Shown here: positions 24,509 to 32,467 of the stretch, one piece after another
How positions within the stretch are numbered: the stretch's first letter is position 1
How the letters are laid out: every line of letters starts with the position of its first letter
NCBI GenBank assembly: GCA_016790425.1
Contig: JAEUPF010000087.1
Coordinates: 1 to 40,991, forward strand
Length of the DNA: 40,991 nt
Origin: Rubrivivax sp.
GTDB lineage: Bacteria > Pseudomonadota > Gammaproteobacteria > Burkholderiales > Burkholderiaceae_C
Reading direction: 5' to 3'
Made by a program: the position numbers and the translations under genes
The notes under the pieces: generated by a model
What the model was told of the DNA's origin: nothing
The model's input: only the letters and a program-made list of their open reading frames with translations
Database searches by the model: none

Positions 24509-26749
24509 ATGACTGTCCGCGGTTCCTGCCGGCCGAGCCGTTCCTGCTGTTGCCGCCGTTGCGGCTGTTGCCGCAGCCTGACGATGCTGGCGCTGGCGAT
24601 CGCTCCCGGTGCGCCAGCGTGGTCGCAAACGACCGCGTCCGCTGCGGCCGACCCCGACGAAGCCGGCCCCCGCGTCGTCATCACCGGCTCGGTGGTCGAA
24701 CGGACCATCGCCGATGCGCCTTATGCCATCGGCGCGGTGGGCCGCGGCGAGCTGCGCTCGGCCGGCCCGCTGGTGCACTTGTCGGAGAGCCTGGCGCGTG
24801 TGCCGGGCATCGTGGCTGCGAACCGCTGGAACTATGCGCAGGACCTGCAGATCAGCTCGCGCGGTTTCGGCGCCCGCGCCGGCTTCGGCGTGCGCGGCGT
24901 GCGCCTGTACAGCGACGGCATCCCCGCCAGCGGCCCCGACGGCCAGGGCCAGGTGTCGCACTTCGACCTCTCCGGCGCCGAGCGGGTGGAAGTGCTGCGC
25001 GGCCCGTTCTCGGTGTTGTACGGCAACAGCTCCGGCGGCGTCATCTCGCTGGTCAGCGCGCCGGTGAGGGGCACGCGCTTCGAGGGCGAAGCCGACGCCG
25101 GTTCATTCGGCCTGCGCCAGTTGCGAGTGCAAGGCGAAGGCGTGCTCGCCCCAGGCGTGGACCTGCGCCTTGGCGCCGCGGCGCTCGAAGCCGAGGGCTT
25201 TCGCCCGCACAGCGAAGCGAAGCGGCAGCTCGCGAACGCGCGCGTGCACTGGCAGGCGAGCGCGGCCGACTCGCTTCTCGTCACCCTGAACCACCTCGAC
25301 CAGCCGGCGCAGGACCCCCTCGGCCTGACGCGCGCGCAGTTCGATGCCGACCCCTTGCAGACCACGCCGCAGGCGGCGCTGTTCGACACCCGCAAGACCA
25401 CCGAACAGACGCAAGCCGGCGCGCGCTGGCTGCACCGCTACGGCAGCGGCGTGCTGCGCGAGGCGCAGCTTGCGCTCTACGCGGGCCGGCGCGACGTGAT
25501 GCAGGCCCTCGCGATCCCGGCGGGCACGCAGGGCAGCGTCGCGGCGTGCCCGGCCGCGCCGCCGCGGCCGGCGTTCTGCAACCACGGCGGCGGCGTCATC
25601 GACTTCTCGCGCGGCTACCACGGCGCCGAGGCGCGGGTGAGGCTGGCGCTGGCGAGCGTCGATGTCGTCGCCGGCGTCGCGCTCGACCGCCAGCGCGACG
25701 ACCGCCGCGGCTACGACAACTTCACCGGCCCCGCAGCCGCGCCCACCGCGCTGGGCGTTGTCGGCGAATTGCGACGCAGCGAGACCAACCGCGCCGCCAG
25801 CGACGACGCCTACCTCCAGGCCGAGTGGGCTTTCGCCCCGGCCTGGTCGCTCGGCGCCGGCGTGCGCAGCGGCCGCGTCCGGCTCTCCGCCGCCGACGCC
25901 TACCTGGCGAACGGTGACGACTCGGGAAGCCGCCGCTTCGACTACGCCAACCCGGTGCTCGGCCTGCGTTTCGACGCCGCGCCGGGCCTGAAGCTGCACC
26001 TGTCGGCGGCGCGCGGCTTCGAGTCGCCCACGCTCGGCGAGCTGGCCTATCGCTTCGACGGCAGCGGCGGCTTCAACACGACATTGCAGCCGCAGCGCAG
26101 CAAGCAGGTCGAGGCCGGTGCGAAGTGGCGCGGCGAGGGCGTGCAGATCGACGTTGCCGCGTTCGACGTGCGCGTCGACGACGAGATCGGCGTCGCCACC
26201 AACGCCGGCGGGCGCTCGGCGTTCCAGAACGTCGGCCGCACCGTGCGGCGCGGCCTCGAAGTGGCGGCGCGCTGGCAGCCGCTGCCGGCCTGGCGCACGG
26301 CGCTGGCCGCCAGTGCCCTGGACGCGAAGTACAAGGACGACTTCCTCGTCTGCGCCGGCGTGCCGTGCGCAGCGCCGACGCTGCGCGTGCCGGCCGGCAA
26401 CCGCATCGCCGGCACGCAGCGCGGCACCGCGTTCGCCGAGGCGGCCTGGCGCAGCGCCGCCTTCGGCGAGTTCGGTGCCGAAGTGCGGCACGCGCGCGCT
26501 CTCACCGCCAACGACACCAACACCGAAGCGGCCGCGCCGTACACGTTGCTGGGCCTGCGCTGGTCGCACCGGCTACCGGTGCCGGCGCTGGCCGGCGGCG
26601 GCTGGAGCGCCGAGTGGCTGCTGCGCGTGGACAACGCGCTGGACCGCCGCTACGCCGGCAGCGTCATCGTCAACGAGAGCAACGGCCGCTTCTACGAGAC
26701 CGGCGCACCGCGCGCGGTGATGCTGTCGCTGCGGCTGGTGGGCCCGTAG
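24509..26749 (+). CDS. TonB-dependent outer-membrane receptor
   Basis: The 746-residue protein is a TonB-dependent receptor. It has an N-terminal export signal ending near APAWSQ, then a plug domain (about 50-180) with VVITGSVVERTIADAPYAIG, LSESLARVPGIV, ISSRGFGARAGFGVRGVRL, YSDGIPASGPDGQGQ and VEVLRGPFSVLYGNSSGGVI. A beta-barrel of alternating hydrophobic residues runs to the end. The n-region of the signal is odd: several Cys and Arg residues in CRPSRSCCCRRCGCC. GTG 24482 is an alternative start. It lies between moeB (divergent) and tupC (convergent), so metal or oxyanion uptake is possible, but the substrate is not identifiable. The C terminus RLVGP lacks the usual terminal aromatic residue. 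Confidence 0.92.
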   Translation: MTVRGSCRPSRSCCCRRCGCCRSLTMLALAIAPGAPAWSQTTASAAADPDEAGPRVVITGSVVERTIADAPYAIGAVGRGELRSAGPLVHLSESLARVPGIVAANRWNYAQDLQISSRGFGARAGFGVRGVRLYSDGIPASGPDGQGQVSHFDLSGAERVEVLRGPFSVLYGNSSGGVISLVSAPVRGTRFEGEADAGSFGLRQLRVQGEGVLAPGVDLRLGAAALEAEGFRPHSEAKRQLANARVHWQASAADSLLVTLNHLDQPAQDPLGLTRAQFDADPLQTTPQAALFDTRKTTEQTQAGARWLHRYGSGVLREAQLALYAGRRDVMQALAIPAGTQGSVAACPAAPPRPAFCNHGGGVIDFSRGYHGAEARVRLALASVDVVAGVALDRQRDDRRGYDNFTGPAAAPTALGVVGELRRSETNRAASDDAYLQAEWAFAPAWSLGAGVRSGRVRLSAADAYLANGDDSGSRRFDYANPVLGLRFDAAPGLKLHLSAARGFESPTLGELAYRFDGSGGFNTTLQPQRSKQVEAGAKWRGEGVQIDVAAFDVRVDDEIGVATNAGGRSAFQNVGRTVRRGLEVAARWQPLPAWRTALAASALDAKYKDDFLVCAGVPCAAPTLRVPAGNRIAGTQRGTAFAEAAWRSAAFGEFGAEVRHARALTANDTNTEAAAPYTLLGLRWSHRLPVPALAGGGWSAEWLLRVDNALDRRYAGSVIVNESNGRFYETGAPRAVMLSLRLVGP

Positions 26750-26806
26750 CGTCCGCACCGGCCACGGCCTCGCACGCGACGCCCTCGCGCACCGGCACAT
26801 CGTGCG

Positions 26807-26834
26807 CCTGCGCTGCGGCTGCAAGCAGCGCGGG
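26807..26834. terminator. Strong hairpin between TonB receptor and tupC (convergent)
   Basis: CCTGCGCTGC pairs with GCAGCGCGGG over ten base pairs (one G-T) around an eight-base loop, in the 106-bp gap between two convergent stop codons. It is a good candidate for a bidirectional terminator, although no T tract follows. Confidence 0.5.
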
Positions 26835-26855
26835 CGAGGCGGCGGCCCCGCCGGC

Positions 26856-27641
26856 TCAGGTGGTCCAGGGCAGTTCACCTCGGAGAAACTGACGCACGGC
26901 TTCGGGCAGATCTTCGTCGCTGTCGAAGAAGCGGTCCACCGGTGCATCGGCGAGCAACCGGCCGCCTTCGAGACAGGCCACGCGCGTGGCGAGCCGCTTG
27001 GCCTGGCCGAGGTTGTGCGTGCTCATCACGACGGTGACGCCGTCGTCGGCGAATTCACCGATCAGCACCTCGACTTCGCGCTTGGCCCCGGGGTCGAGGC
27101 TGGCCGTGGGCTCGTCGAGCAGCAGCACGTCGGGGGCCTGGGCCCAGGCGCGTGCCAGCGCCAGGCGCTGTTGCTGGCCGCCCGACAACGAGCGGGCGCG
27201 CCGACCTGCCAGGCGGGCCAGCCCCACGCGCTCCAGCGCGAGGCGGCAGCGCTCGTTGCGCGCCGCGCGGCCCTCGGTGCCGGGCTGCCGCTGCAGCCAC
27301 AGCCCGATCAGCACGTTCCAGCGCACGCTCAGGTCGAGCAGGAACGGCCGCTGGTACAGCATCGCGAAGCGGCACGGCTTGCCGTCGGGCGCCAGCGCGT
27401 GCGCGACGCGCTCGCCCTGCACGACGCCGGCGCCGGGCAGGCCGTGCAGCAGGCGCAGCAGGGTCGTCTTGCCCGAGCCGTTGGCGCCCACCAGCGCCAA
27501 CCGGTCGCCGCGGCGCAGCGTGAGGTCGACGCCCGCGAGCGCCTGCACGGCGCCATAGTGCACGCCTGCGCCGCGCAGCGTCACCAGCGGCGGACGCAGG
27601 CCGCCCAGGGTTGCCTGCACCGTCGGCAAGGCTGCCCTCAT
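26856..27641 (-). CDS. tupC: Tungstate-type ABC transporter ATP-binding protein TupC
   Basis: This is the ATPase of an oxyanion ABC importer. The 261-residue product has Walker A GANGSGKTT, the signature LSGGQQQRLALARAWA, Walker B DVLLLDEPTASLD and the switch histidine in VMSTHNLGQAK. The Q-loop region is MLYQRPFLLDLSVRWNV. It follows tupB with a 4-bp gap on the same strand, so the two are surely cotranscribed. Subfamily assignment rests mainly on the partner permease, which has strong TupB-like sequence. A related molybdate or other anion specificity remains possible. The periplasmic binding protein TupA is not present in this window. Confidence 0.88.
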   Translation of the reverse strand: MRAALPTVQATLGGLRPPLVTLRGAGVHYGAVQALAGVDLTLRRGDRLALVGANGSGKTTLLRLLHGLPGAGVVQGERVAHALAPDGKPCRFAMLYQRPFLLDLSVRWNVLIGLWLQRQPGTEGRAARNERCRLALERVGLARLAGRRARSLSGGQQQRLALARAWAQAPDVLLLDEPTASLDPGAKREVEVLIGEFADDGVTVVMSTHNLGQAKRLATRVACLEGGRLLADAPVDRFFDSDEDLPEAVRQFLRGELPWTT

Positions 27642-27645
27642 CGGG

Positions 27646-28368
27646 TCAGGCCCACGCTTCGGCCGGCGCGCCGCGCCATCGCTGCCGCAGTTGCAGCAGG
27701 CCGATCACTGCGTTGAGCGCCGCCACCACGGCCAGCAGCACGAGGCCCAGCGCCAGCGCCAGCGGCAGGTCGCCCTTGCTGGTTTCCAGGGCGATGGTGG
27801 TGGTCATCACGCGGGTGACGCCGTCGATGTTGCCGCCGACGATCATCACCGCACCCACCTCGGAGATGGCGCGGCCGAAGGCGGTGAGCACGACGGTCAG
27901 CACGCCGAAGCGCTCGTGCACCAGCAACAGGGCGGCACTGGCCAGCGGCCCGGCGCCCAGCGAACGCAACTGGTCGCCGCCCTCGGCCAGAGCCGACAGC
28001 ACCAGCCGCCGCGCCAGCACCGCCACCAGCGGCACGACGAGCAGGCTCTGCGCGATGACCATCGCCGGCGGCGTGAAGAGGATGCCCCAGTGCCCCAACG
28101 GCCCGGCGCGCGACAGCAACAGGTAGACCACCAGGCCCAGGACCACCGAGGGCATCGCCAGCGTCGTGTTGATCGCCGCCACCAGCGCGCCCTGGCCAGG
28201 GAACCGCGCCACCGCCAACGCGGCGCCGGCCGTCAGTCCGACCGCGGCGCCGATCACCGTGGCCGTTCCGCTGACCTGCAGCGACAACGCCACGGTCTGC
28301 ACGAGGTGCGGCTCGGCGTCGGTGATGAGCGTGGCTGCGGTGGCCAGGCTGGCGGCGAAATCGGACAT
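27646..28368 (-). CDS. tupB: Tungstate-type ABC transporter permease TupB
   Basis: The 240-residue membrane permease has about five to six hydrophobic helices and the binding-protein-dependent transport loop EGGDQLRSLGAGPL. The segment AFGRAISEVGAVMIVGGNI, followed by TRVMTTTIALETSKGDL, is the hallmark I associate with TupB/WtpB-type tungstate permeases. MPSVVLGLVVYLLLSRAGPLG is also typical. It begins 25 bp after the CoA-ester lyase gene and ends 4 bp before tupC. It therefore seems to be the third gene of an operon starting with the MaoC hydratase. The usual upstream tupA is replaced here by the unrelated lyase gene. Confidence 0.9.
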   Translation of the reverse strand: MSDFAASLATAATLITDAEPHLVQTVALSLQVSGTATVIGAAVGLTAGAALAVARFPGQGALVAAINTTLAMPSVVLGLVVYLLLSRAGPLGHWGILFTPPAMVIAQSLLVVPLVAVLARRLVLSALAEGGDQLRSLGAGPLASAALLLVHERFGVLTVVLTAFGRAISEVGAVMIVGGNIDGVTRVMTTTIALETSKGDLPLALALGLVLLAVVAALNAVIGLLQLRQRWRGAPAEAWA

Positions 28369-28393
28369 CGAAGGGCAGGCGGCGCGAGCGGAC

Positions 28394-29269
28394 TTACCGG
28401 ACCAGCCCCAGCGTACGCCGCGCCTGCGTCAGGTGGGGCTTGTCGATCATCGCGCCGTCCAGGCTCAGCGTGCCGGCATCGGGGTTGGCGGCGAACGCTT
28501 CGACGATGCGGCGCGCGTGCGCGAGTTCGGCGGCGCTGGGTGAGTAGGCTTCGTTGATCGGCACCACCTGGTCAGGGTGGATCGCCAGGCGGCCGCGAAA
28601 GCCGCGCCGCCGCGACGTGCGGCTGGTGGCAACGAGACCGGCCGAGTCCTTGAAGTCGGCGTGCAGCGTGTCGATCGCGGGCACGCCGGCGGCGGCCGCG
28701 GCGGCCAGGCACAGCGAGGCGGCGAGCTGGTACAGCGGCGAGTACTGCCCGTCCTCGTCGCGGTTGGCGACGGCGCCGATGGCGGTGGACAGGTCCTCGG
28801 CACCCCAGGTGATGCCGGCCAGCCGCGGCAGCGCCGTGCCGACGAAGCTGCCCATCGTCAGCATCGCTTCGGCCGTCTCGGTGGCCACGGGAACGATGGC
28901 GACGCAGCCCGCAGCGAGGCCGGCACGCGCCTCCAGCGCGTCCAGGCCGTGCGACAAGCGCACGAGGTCGGCCGCGCTGCGGATCTTGGGCAGCATCACG
29001 CCGGCCAGGCCCGGTGCGACCACCGCCGCGAGGTCGGCCATCGCGAAGGGCGTGTCCAGCGGGTTGATGCGCACGTACAGGCGCGGCGCGATGTGCGCCG
29101 CGCGCTCGCCGATGAAGCGCGCCGCCATCTCGCGCGCCAGCGGCTTGCGCGATTCGGCCACCGAGTCCTCGAGGTCGAGGATCAGCGCATCGGCGGCGCT
29201 CGTTTCGCCCTTGGCCAGCTTGCGTTCGCTGTCGGCGGGCACGAAGAGCATCGAGCGCAGGGTTGCCAT
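28394..29269 (-). CDS. HpcH/HpaI-type CoA-ester lyase (CitE-like)
   Basis: Members of this family cleave or form beta-hydroxyacyl-CoA esters such as malyl-, citramalyl- or methylmalyl-CoA, using Mg2+. The 291-residue product shows RSMLFVPADSERKLAKG, LILDLEDSVAESRKPLAR (substrate and metal region), LYVRINPLDTPF, GVMLPKI, IVPVATETAEAML, the metal-binding GITWGAEDLSTAIGA, and FRGRLAIHPDQVVPINEAYSPS. These are the usual motifs in the usual order. It follows the MaoC hydratase gene by 16 bp and precedes tupB by 25 bp. Pairing with the hydratase suggests a C4/C5 dicarboxyl-CoA route (for example mesaconyl- or itaconyl-CoA breakdown). The exact substrate is inferred, not shown. Confidence 0.9.
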   Translation of the reverse strand: MATLRSMLFVPADSERKLAKGETSAADALILDLEDSVAESRKPLAREMAARFIGERAAHIAPRLYVRINPLDTPFAMADLAAVVAPGLAGVMLPKIRSAADLVRLSHGLDALEARAGLAAGCVAIVPVATETAEAMLTMGSFVGTALPRLAGITWGAEDLSTAIGAVANRDEDGQYSPLYQLAASLCLAAAAAAGVPAIDTLHADFKDSAGLVATSRTSRRRGFRGRLAIHPDQVVPINEAYSPSAAELAHARRIVEAFAANPDAGTLSLDGAMIDKPHLTQARRTLGLVR

Positions 29270-29285
29270 GGCCTTCGTGCTCCGC

Positions 29286-29765
29286 TCAGGCTGCCGCGCC
29301 CGGCGCCGCCTTGGCGGCGGGCCGGCGCAGCATCAACGCCTGGCGCAGCGTCGAGCACACCTCCTCGCCGCGCTGGTTGAAGCCCTGGTGCCAGAAGGTC
29401 ACGATGCCGGCGTTGGGGCGGCTCTTGCTCTCTCGCACCTCCTTCACCGTGGTGCGCACGTGGATCGTGTCGCCGTGGAACACGGGCTTCGGGAAGCGCG
29501 TGTCGGTCATGCCGAGGTTGGCCACCGTGGTGCCCAGCGTCGTCTCGTGCACCGACAGGCCGATCACCAGGCCCAGCGTCAGCAGGCTGTTCACCAGAGG
29601 CTGGCCGAACTCGGTGCCCTTGCAGTACTCGGCGTCGATGTGCAGCGCCGCCGGGTTGCAGGTGGCGCCGTTGAACCACATGTTGTCCGACTCGGTGAGC
29701 GTGCGCCGGATCTCGTGCTCGAACACCTGGCCTACCGAGAACTGCTCGAACCAGCGCCCTGCCAT
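29286..29765 (-). CDS. MaoC-like acyl-CoA hydratase (itaconyl-/mesaconyl-CoA hydratase type)
   Basis: The 159-residue hot-dog-fold hydratase starts at ATG 29765 (MAGRWFEQFSVGQVFEHE), with GGAGAG about 7 bp upstream. Its motifs are LTESDNMWFNGATCNPAALHIDAEY, which carries the hydratase Asp/His region, then GTEFGQPLVNSLLTLGLVIG, TTLGTTVANLGMTDTRFPKPVF and GDTIHVRTTV. This pattern resembles hydratases that partner citramalyl- or methylmalyl-CoA lyases, and such a lyase gene follows after 16 bp. It appears to head the operon with lyase, tupB and tupC. A TACAGT box lies further upstream on the same strand. Substrate specificity is an inference from family and neighbour. Confidence 0.88.
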   Translation of the reverse strand: MAGRWFEQFSVGQVFEHEIRRTLTESDNMWFNGATCNPAALHIDAEYCKGTEFGQPLVNSLLTLGLVIGLSVHETTLGTTVANLGMTDTRFPKPVFHGDTIHVRTTVKEVRESKSRPNAGIVTFWHQGFNQRGEEVCSTLRQALMLRRPAAKAAPGAAA

Positions 29766-29855
29766 CACGTTCTCTCCATGCCGTGCGAAGGAGGTGCACT
29801 GTAGCAAGCGGGGGCAAGCGGCGCGGCGCGGGTGGGCCGGGGCAGGCCGGGCCCC

Positions 29856-29861
29856 TATAAT
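29856..29861 (+). promoter_or_regulatory. TATAAT -10 box of tRNA-Thr
   Basis: A perfect consensus TATAAT stands 16 bp before the mature 5' end of tRNA-Thr, in a very GC-rich surrounding where such a hexamer is rare. No good -35 is recognisable at 17 bp spacing. Confidence 0.8.
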
Positions 29862-29877
29862 CCTGCGCTTCGTTCGC

Positions 29878-29953
29878 GCCGGTGTAGCTCAGTTGGTAGA
29901 GCAGCGCATTCGTAATGCGAAGGTCGGGAGTTCGACTCTCTTCACCGGCACCA
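29878..29953 (+). tRNA. tRNA-Thr, anticodon CGU
   Basis: The 76-nt gene has acceptor arms GCCGGTG and CACCGGC, a D arm GCTCAGTTGGTAGAGC, the anticodon loop TTCGTAA (anticodon CGT), a T loop GTTCGACTC and an encoded CCA. The anticodon arm is the same as in the enterobacterial thrW-type tRNA. It stands alone between the MaoC gene and the TerC gene, with its own -10 box and terminator hairpin. Confidence 0.97.
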
Positions 29954-29961
29954 ATCCATCC

Positions 29962-29987
29962 AAGGGCCCGCCCGCGCGCGGGCCCTT
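29962..29987 (+). terminator. Rho-independent-like terminator after tRNA-Thr
   Basis: AAGGGCCCG pairs with CGGGCCCTT, extended by one more C-G pair, over a short GC loop. It begins 9 bp after the tRNA CCA and is followed by GTCTTT. It should stop tRNA-Thr transcription. Because the stem is symmetric with A/T ends, it may also act for the convergent TerC-type gene. Confidence 0.75.
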
Positions 29988-30030
29988 GTCTTTCCGGCTG
30001 CCGGCGGCCGGCTGCCGGCAGCCGCGGTGC

Positions 30031-31071
30031 TCAGCGCCGCGCCGCCGCGCGTGTTTTCCACAGCGAGTACAGGATGCCGCTGGCGAGCAGCGCGCCGGTC
30101 GTGGCCAGGCTCAGCGACGCGGGCACCTTGCCGGCGAAGAGCCAGTCGCCGAGGAAGATCTTGGCGCCGATGAACACCAGCACCAGTGCCAGCGCCACCT
30201 TGAGGTAGTGGAAGCGGTGCACCACCGCGGCCAGCGCGAAGTACAGCGCGCGCAGGCCCAGGATGGCGAAGATGTTGCTCGTGTAGACGATGAACGGGTC
30301 GGGCGTGATGGCGAAGATCGCCGGCACCGAGTCGATCGCGAACACCAGGTCGGCCGCCTCGACGAGGATGAGGCACAGCAGCAGCGGCGTGGCAAACAGC
30401 ACCACCTTGCCGGTGCGCGGGTCCGGCCGGCGCACCGTGAAGGCCTGGCCGTGCAGTTCGCCGGTGACGCGCAGGTGCTTCTTCAGAAGGCGCAGCAGCG
30501 GGTTGCCGGCGACATCGGGCGCGTGGTCGATCATCAGCAGCATCTTGACGCCGGTGGCCAGCAGCACGGCGCCGAACACGTACATGATCCAGGTGAACTG
30601 CATCACCAACGCGGCGCCCACGCCGATCATCAGCGCGCGCAGCACGATCACGCCGGCGATGCCCCAGAACAGCACGCGGTGCTGGTACTCGCGCGGCACC
30701 GAAAAGTAGGTGAAGATCATCGAGATGATGAAGACGTTGTCCATGGCCAGCGTCTTCTCGACCAGGTAGCCGGTGAGGTACAGCTCGACGGCCGTCCAGG
30801 CGCGCTCGTCGGGCGTGGCGGCGGCGGCGATCTGCGGGTCCAGCGCTCCCGCATCGCCGTAGTGCGCGTAGATCCACCAGACGGCGCCGGCCCACGCCAG
30901 GCCCAGGCCGATGTACAGCGCCGACATCCTCAGGCTCTCGGAGACCTCGATCGCATGCGAGTCGCGGTGCATGACGCCGAGGTCGAACGCGAGGATGGCC
31001 AGCACGGCGCCGATGAAGGCCAGCCAGATCCATACGGGCATGCCGAGCCAGAGGACGTGCAGGAAGTGCAT
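30031..31071 (-). CDS. TerC/Alx family integral membrane protein
   Basis: The 346-residue protein has about eight or nine hydrophobic helices. It carries the two TerC signature segments: LVEKTLAMDNVFIISMIF and LVFAIDSVPAIFAIT, whose acidic residues lie within membrane helices. FDLGVMHRDSHAIEVSESL near the N terminus matches the Alx-like branch. Relatives are tied to manganese export, alkaline pH response or tellurite resistance, so metal ion export is the best guess. ATG 31071 (MHFLHVLWLGMPVWIW) was chosen over an upstream in-frame ATG, because family proteins start just before the first helix. It is divergent from the NhaR-like gene. I saw no yybP-ykoY manganese riboswitch pattern in the short leader. 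Confidence 0.92.
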   Translation of the reverse strand: MHFLHVLWLGMPVWIWLAFIGAVLAILAFDLGVMHRDSHAIEVSESLRMSALYIGLGLAWAGAVWWIYAHYGDAGALDPQIAAAATPDERAWTAVELYLTGYLVEKTLAMDNVFIISMIFTYFSVPREYQHRVLFWGIAGVIVLRALMIGVGAALVMQFTWIMYVFGAVLLATGVKMLLMIDHAPDVAGNPLLRLLKKHLRVTGELHGQAFTVRRPDPRTGKVVLFATPLLLCLILVEAADLVFAIDSVPAIFAITPDPFIVYTSNIFAILGLRALYFALAAVVHRFHYLKVALALVLVFIGAKIFLGDWLFAGKVPASLSLATTGALLASGILYSLWKTRAAARR

Positions 31072-31211
31072 GGGAGGAGTCCGCAGTTGCGTTTGGCGTT
31101 GCCCGCCATCGTCGCGGCCTTCCGGCAGCGTTGCGAGCAGCGCTAAAGTGAGTGCGGCTTCGGTCGTTCCGAAGTGAGCCAACCCGCCACGCCGACCGGC
31201 CCGCCAGGAAG

Positions 31212-32108
31212 ATGCTGAACTACCGGCACCTGTACTACTTCTGGGTGGTCGCCAAGGAAGGCGGCTTCGCCCGCGCCGCCGAACGCCTGGACATGGCGAT
31301 CCAGACCATCAGCGCCCAGGTGAAGGCGCTGGAGCAGGAGCTCGGGCATCAGCTGCTCAAGCCGGCGGGCCGCGGCGTCGCCGTGACCGACGCCGGGCAG
31401 GCGGTGCTGGCGCGCGCCGAGGAGATCTTCCAGCTCGGTGAACGGGTGGCCGAGGAAGCCGCCGCGGCCGCTTCGGGCCAGGCGGCGCGGCTGGCCGTGG
31501 GCCTCTCCGACGGGCTTTCGAAGCTCGCCGCGCACGTGCTGCTCAAGCCGGTCCTGGATACGCCGTCGCTGAAGCTGCTGTGCCACGAGGGCAAGGTCGA
31601 CGATCTGATGGCCGAGCTGGCGCTGCATCGCCTGGACGTGGTGCTGGCGTGCCAGCCGCCGGCGCAGAACTCGAGCCTGCGCCTGAGCAGCGAGCGGCTG
31701 ATGGTCTCGCGCGTCGACTGGTACGGGCCGTCGACGCTGGTGCACAAGGCGCATGTCGAAGGCTTCCCCGCCAGCCTGGCCGGGCTGCCGCTGCTGCTGC
31801 CCACCGCGCACGGCGCGATGCGCGGGCGCATCGAGCGCTGGTTCGAGGCCAACGACATCCGCCCGCGCGTCGTCGGCGAGTTCGAGGACAGTGCCTTGCT
31901 GAGCCTGTTCGCCGCGCAGGGGATGGGCGTGTTCCCGGTGACGGCGCTCGGAGCCACCGACCTGGAGGCCGTGCGCGGTCTGCGCCTGGTGGGCCGCAGC
32001 GACGGCCTGCTGGAGGAGATCCACGCCATCCGCTCGCGCCGCGGCTTGCACCATCCCCTGGTGCTGCGCGTCCTGGCCGCGGCGCGCGCGCACGTGCCCG
32101 CGCAGTGA
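31212..32108 (+). CDS. nhaR: LysR-family regulator, NhaR-like
   Basis: The 298-residue product begins MLNYRHLYYFWVVAKEGGFA, with the winged helix-turn-helix in the first 60 residues (RAAERLDMAIQTISAQVKAL then EQELGHQLLKPAGRGVAVTDAG). This start is the NhaR hallmark. The C-terminal effector domain includes LPLLLPTAHGAMRGRIERWFE and GEFEDSALLSLFAAQGMGVFPV. NhaR activates sodium/proton antiporter genes in response to Na+ in enterobacteria; many relatives control other targets. Here it is divergent from the TerC-type gene (140 bp between starts) and convergent with sbtB, so either neighbour may be its target. ATG 31212 was chosen over an upstream start on family length. Confidence 0.9.
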   Translation: MLNYRHLYYFWVVAKEGGFARAAERLDMAIQTISAQVKALEQELGHQLLKPAGRGVAVTDAGQAVLARAEEIFQLGERVAEEAAAAASGQAARLAVGLSDGLSKLAAHVLLKPVLDTPSLKLLCHEGKVDDLMAELALHRLDVVLACQPPAQNSSLRLSSERLMVSRVDWYGPSTLVHKAHVEGFPASLAGLPLLLPTAHGAMRGRIERWFEANDIRPRVVGEFEDSALLSLFAAQGMGVFPVTALGATDLEAVRGLRLVGRSDGLLEEIHAIRSRRGLHHPLVLRVLAAARAHVPAQ

Positions 32109-32143
32109 GCGCGCCGCGGCGCGGGCCACCGCGGCCGGCGCGT

Positions 32144-32467
32144 TCAGAACTTGCCTGGATGCAGCACCTCGACGTCGGCGACGAACAGCACCATCGAGTA
32201 GTTGTCGTCGTAGCGATCGCGCAGCACCTTGCAGATCGCGGCGGCCGTCTTGCCGCTGCACAGCACCTCGATGCGGATGTTGGCGTGCGGACCCCAGGTG
32301 GCGTCGCGCCGCCCGCTGCTGCCCTTGCCGCGCGCGTCGGTCACCGTGTAGCCGCGCGCGCCCAGGGCTTCGAGTTCGGGCAACAGCGTCACTTCGAGCG
32401 CCGCCTCGCAGACGATGGTCAGCAGCCGGCACGGGCCCGGCTCGGGCTCTCGCAGGGGAAGGCTCAT
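32144..32467 (-). CDS. sbtB: PII-like regulatory protein, SbtB type
   Basis: The 107-residue product has PII-like features. CRLLTIVCEAALEVTLLPELEALGARGYTV opens the ferredoxin-like fold, GKGSSGRRDATWGPHANIRIEVLC matches the T-loop region, and the C terminus reads MVLFVADVEVLHPGKF. In cyanobacteria SbtB binds adenine nucleotides, including cAMP and AMP, and gates the bicarbonate transporter SbtA. Its ATG overlaps the sbtA stop as ATGA (32464-32467), so the two are translationally coupled. The C-terminal redox CGPxGC tail of some cyanobacterial SbtB is absent. Assignment rests on the fold pattern plus the sbtA linkage. Confidence 0.87.
   Translation of the reverse strand: MSLPLREPEPGPCRLLTIVCEAALEVTLLPELEALGARGYTVTDARGKGSSGRRDATWGPHANIRIEVLCSGKTAAAICKVLRDRYDDNYSMVLFVADVEVLHPGKF

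Noticed and set aside
31072-31211. yybP-ykoY manganese riboswitch before the TerC-type gene
   Set aside because: The 140-bp divergent region lacks the conserved GGGGAGUA-type core and is too short to hold a convincing fold together with a promoter.
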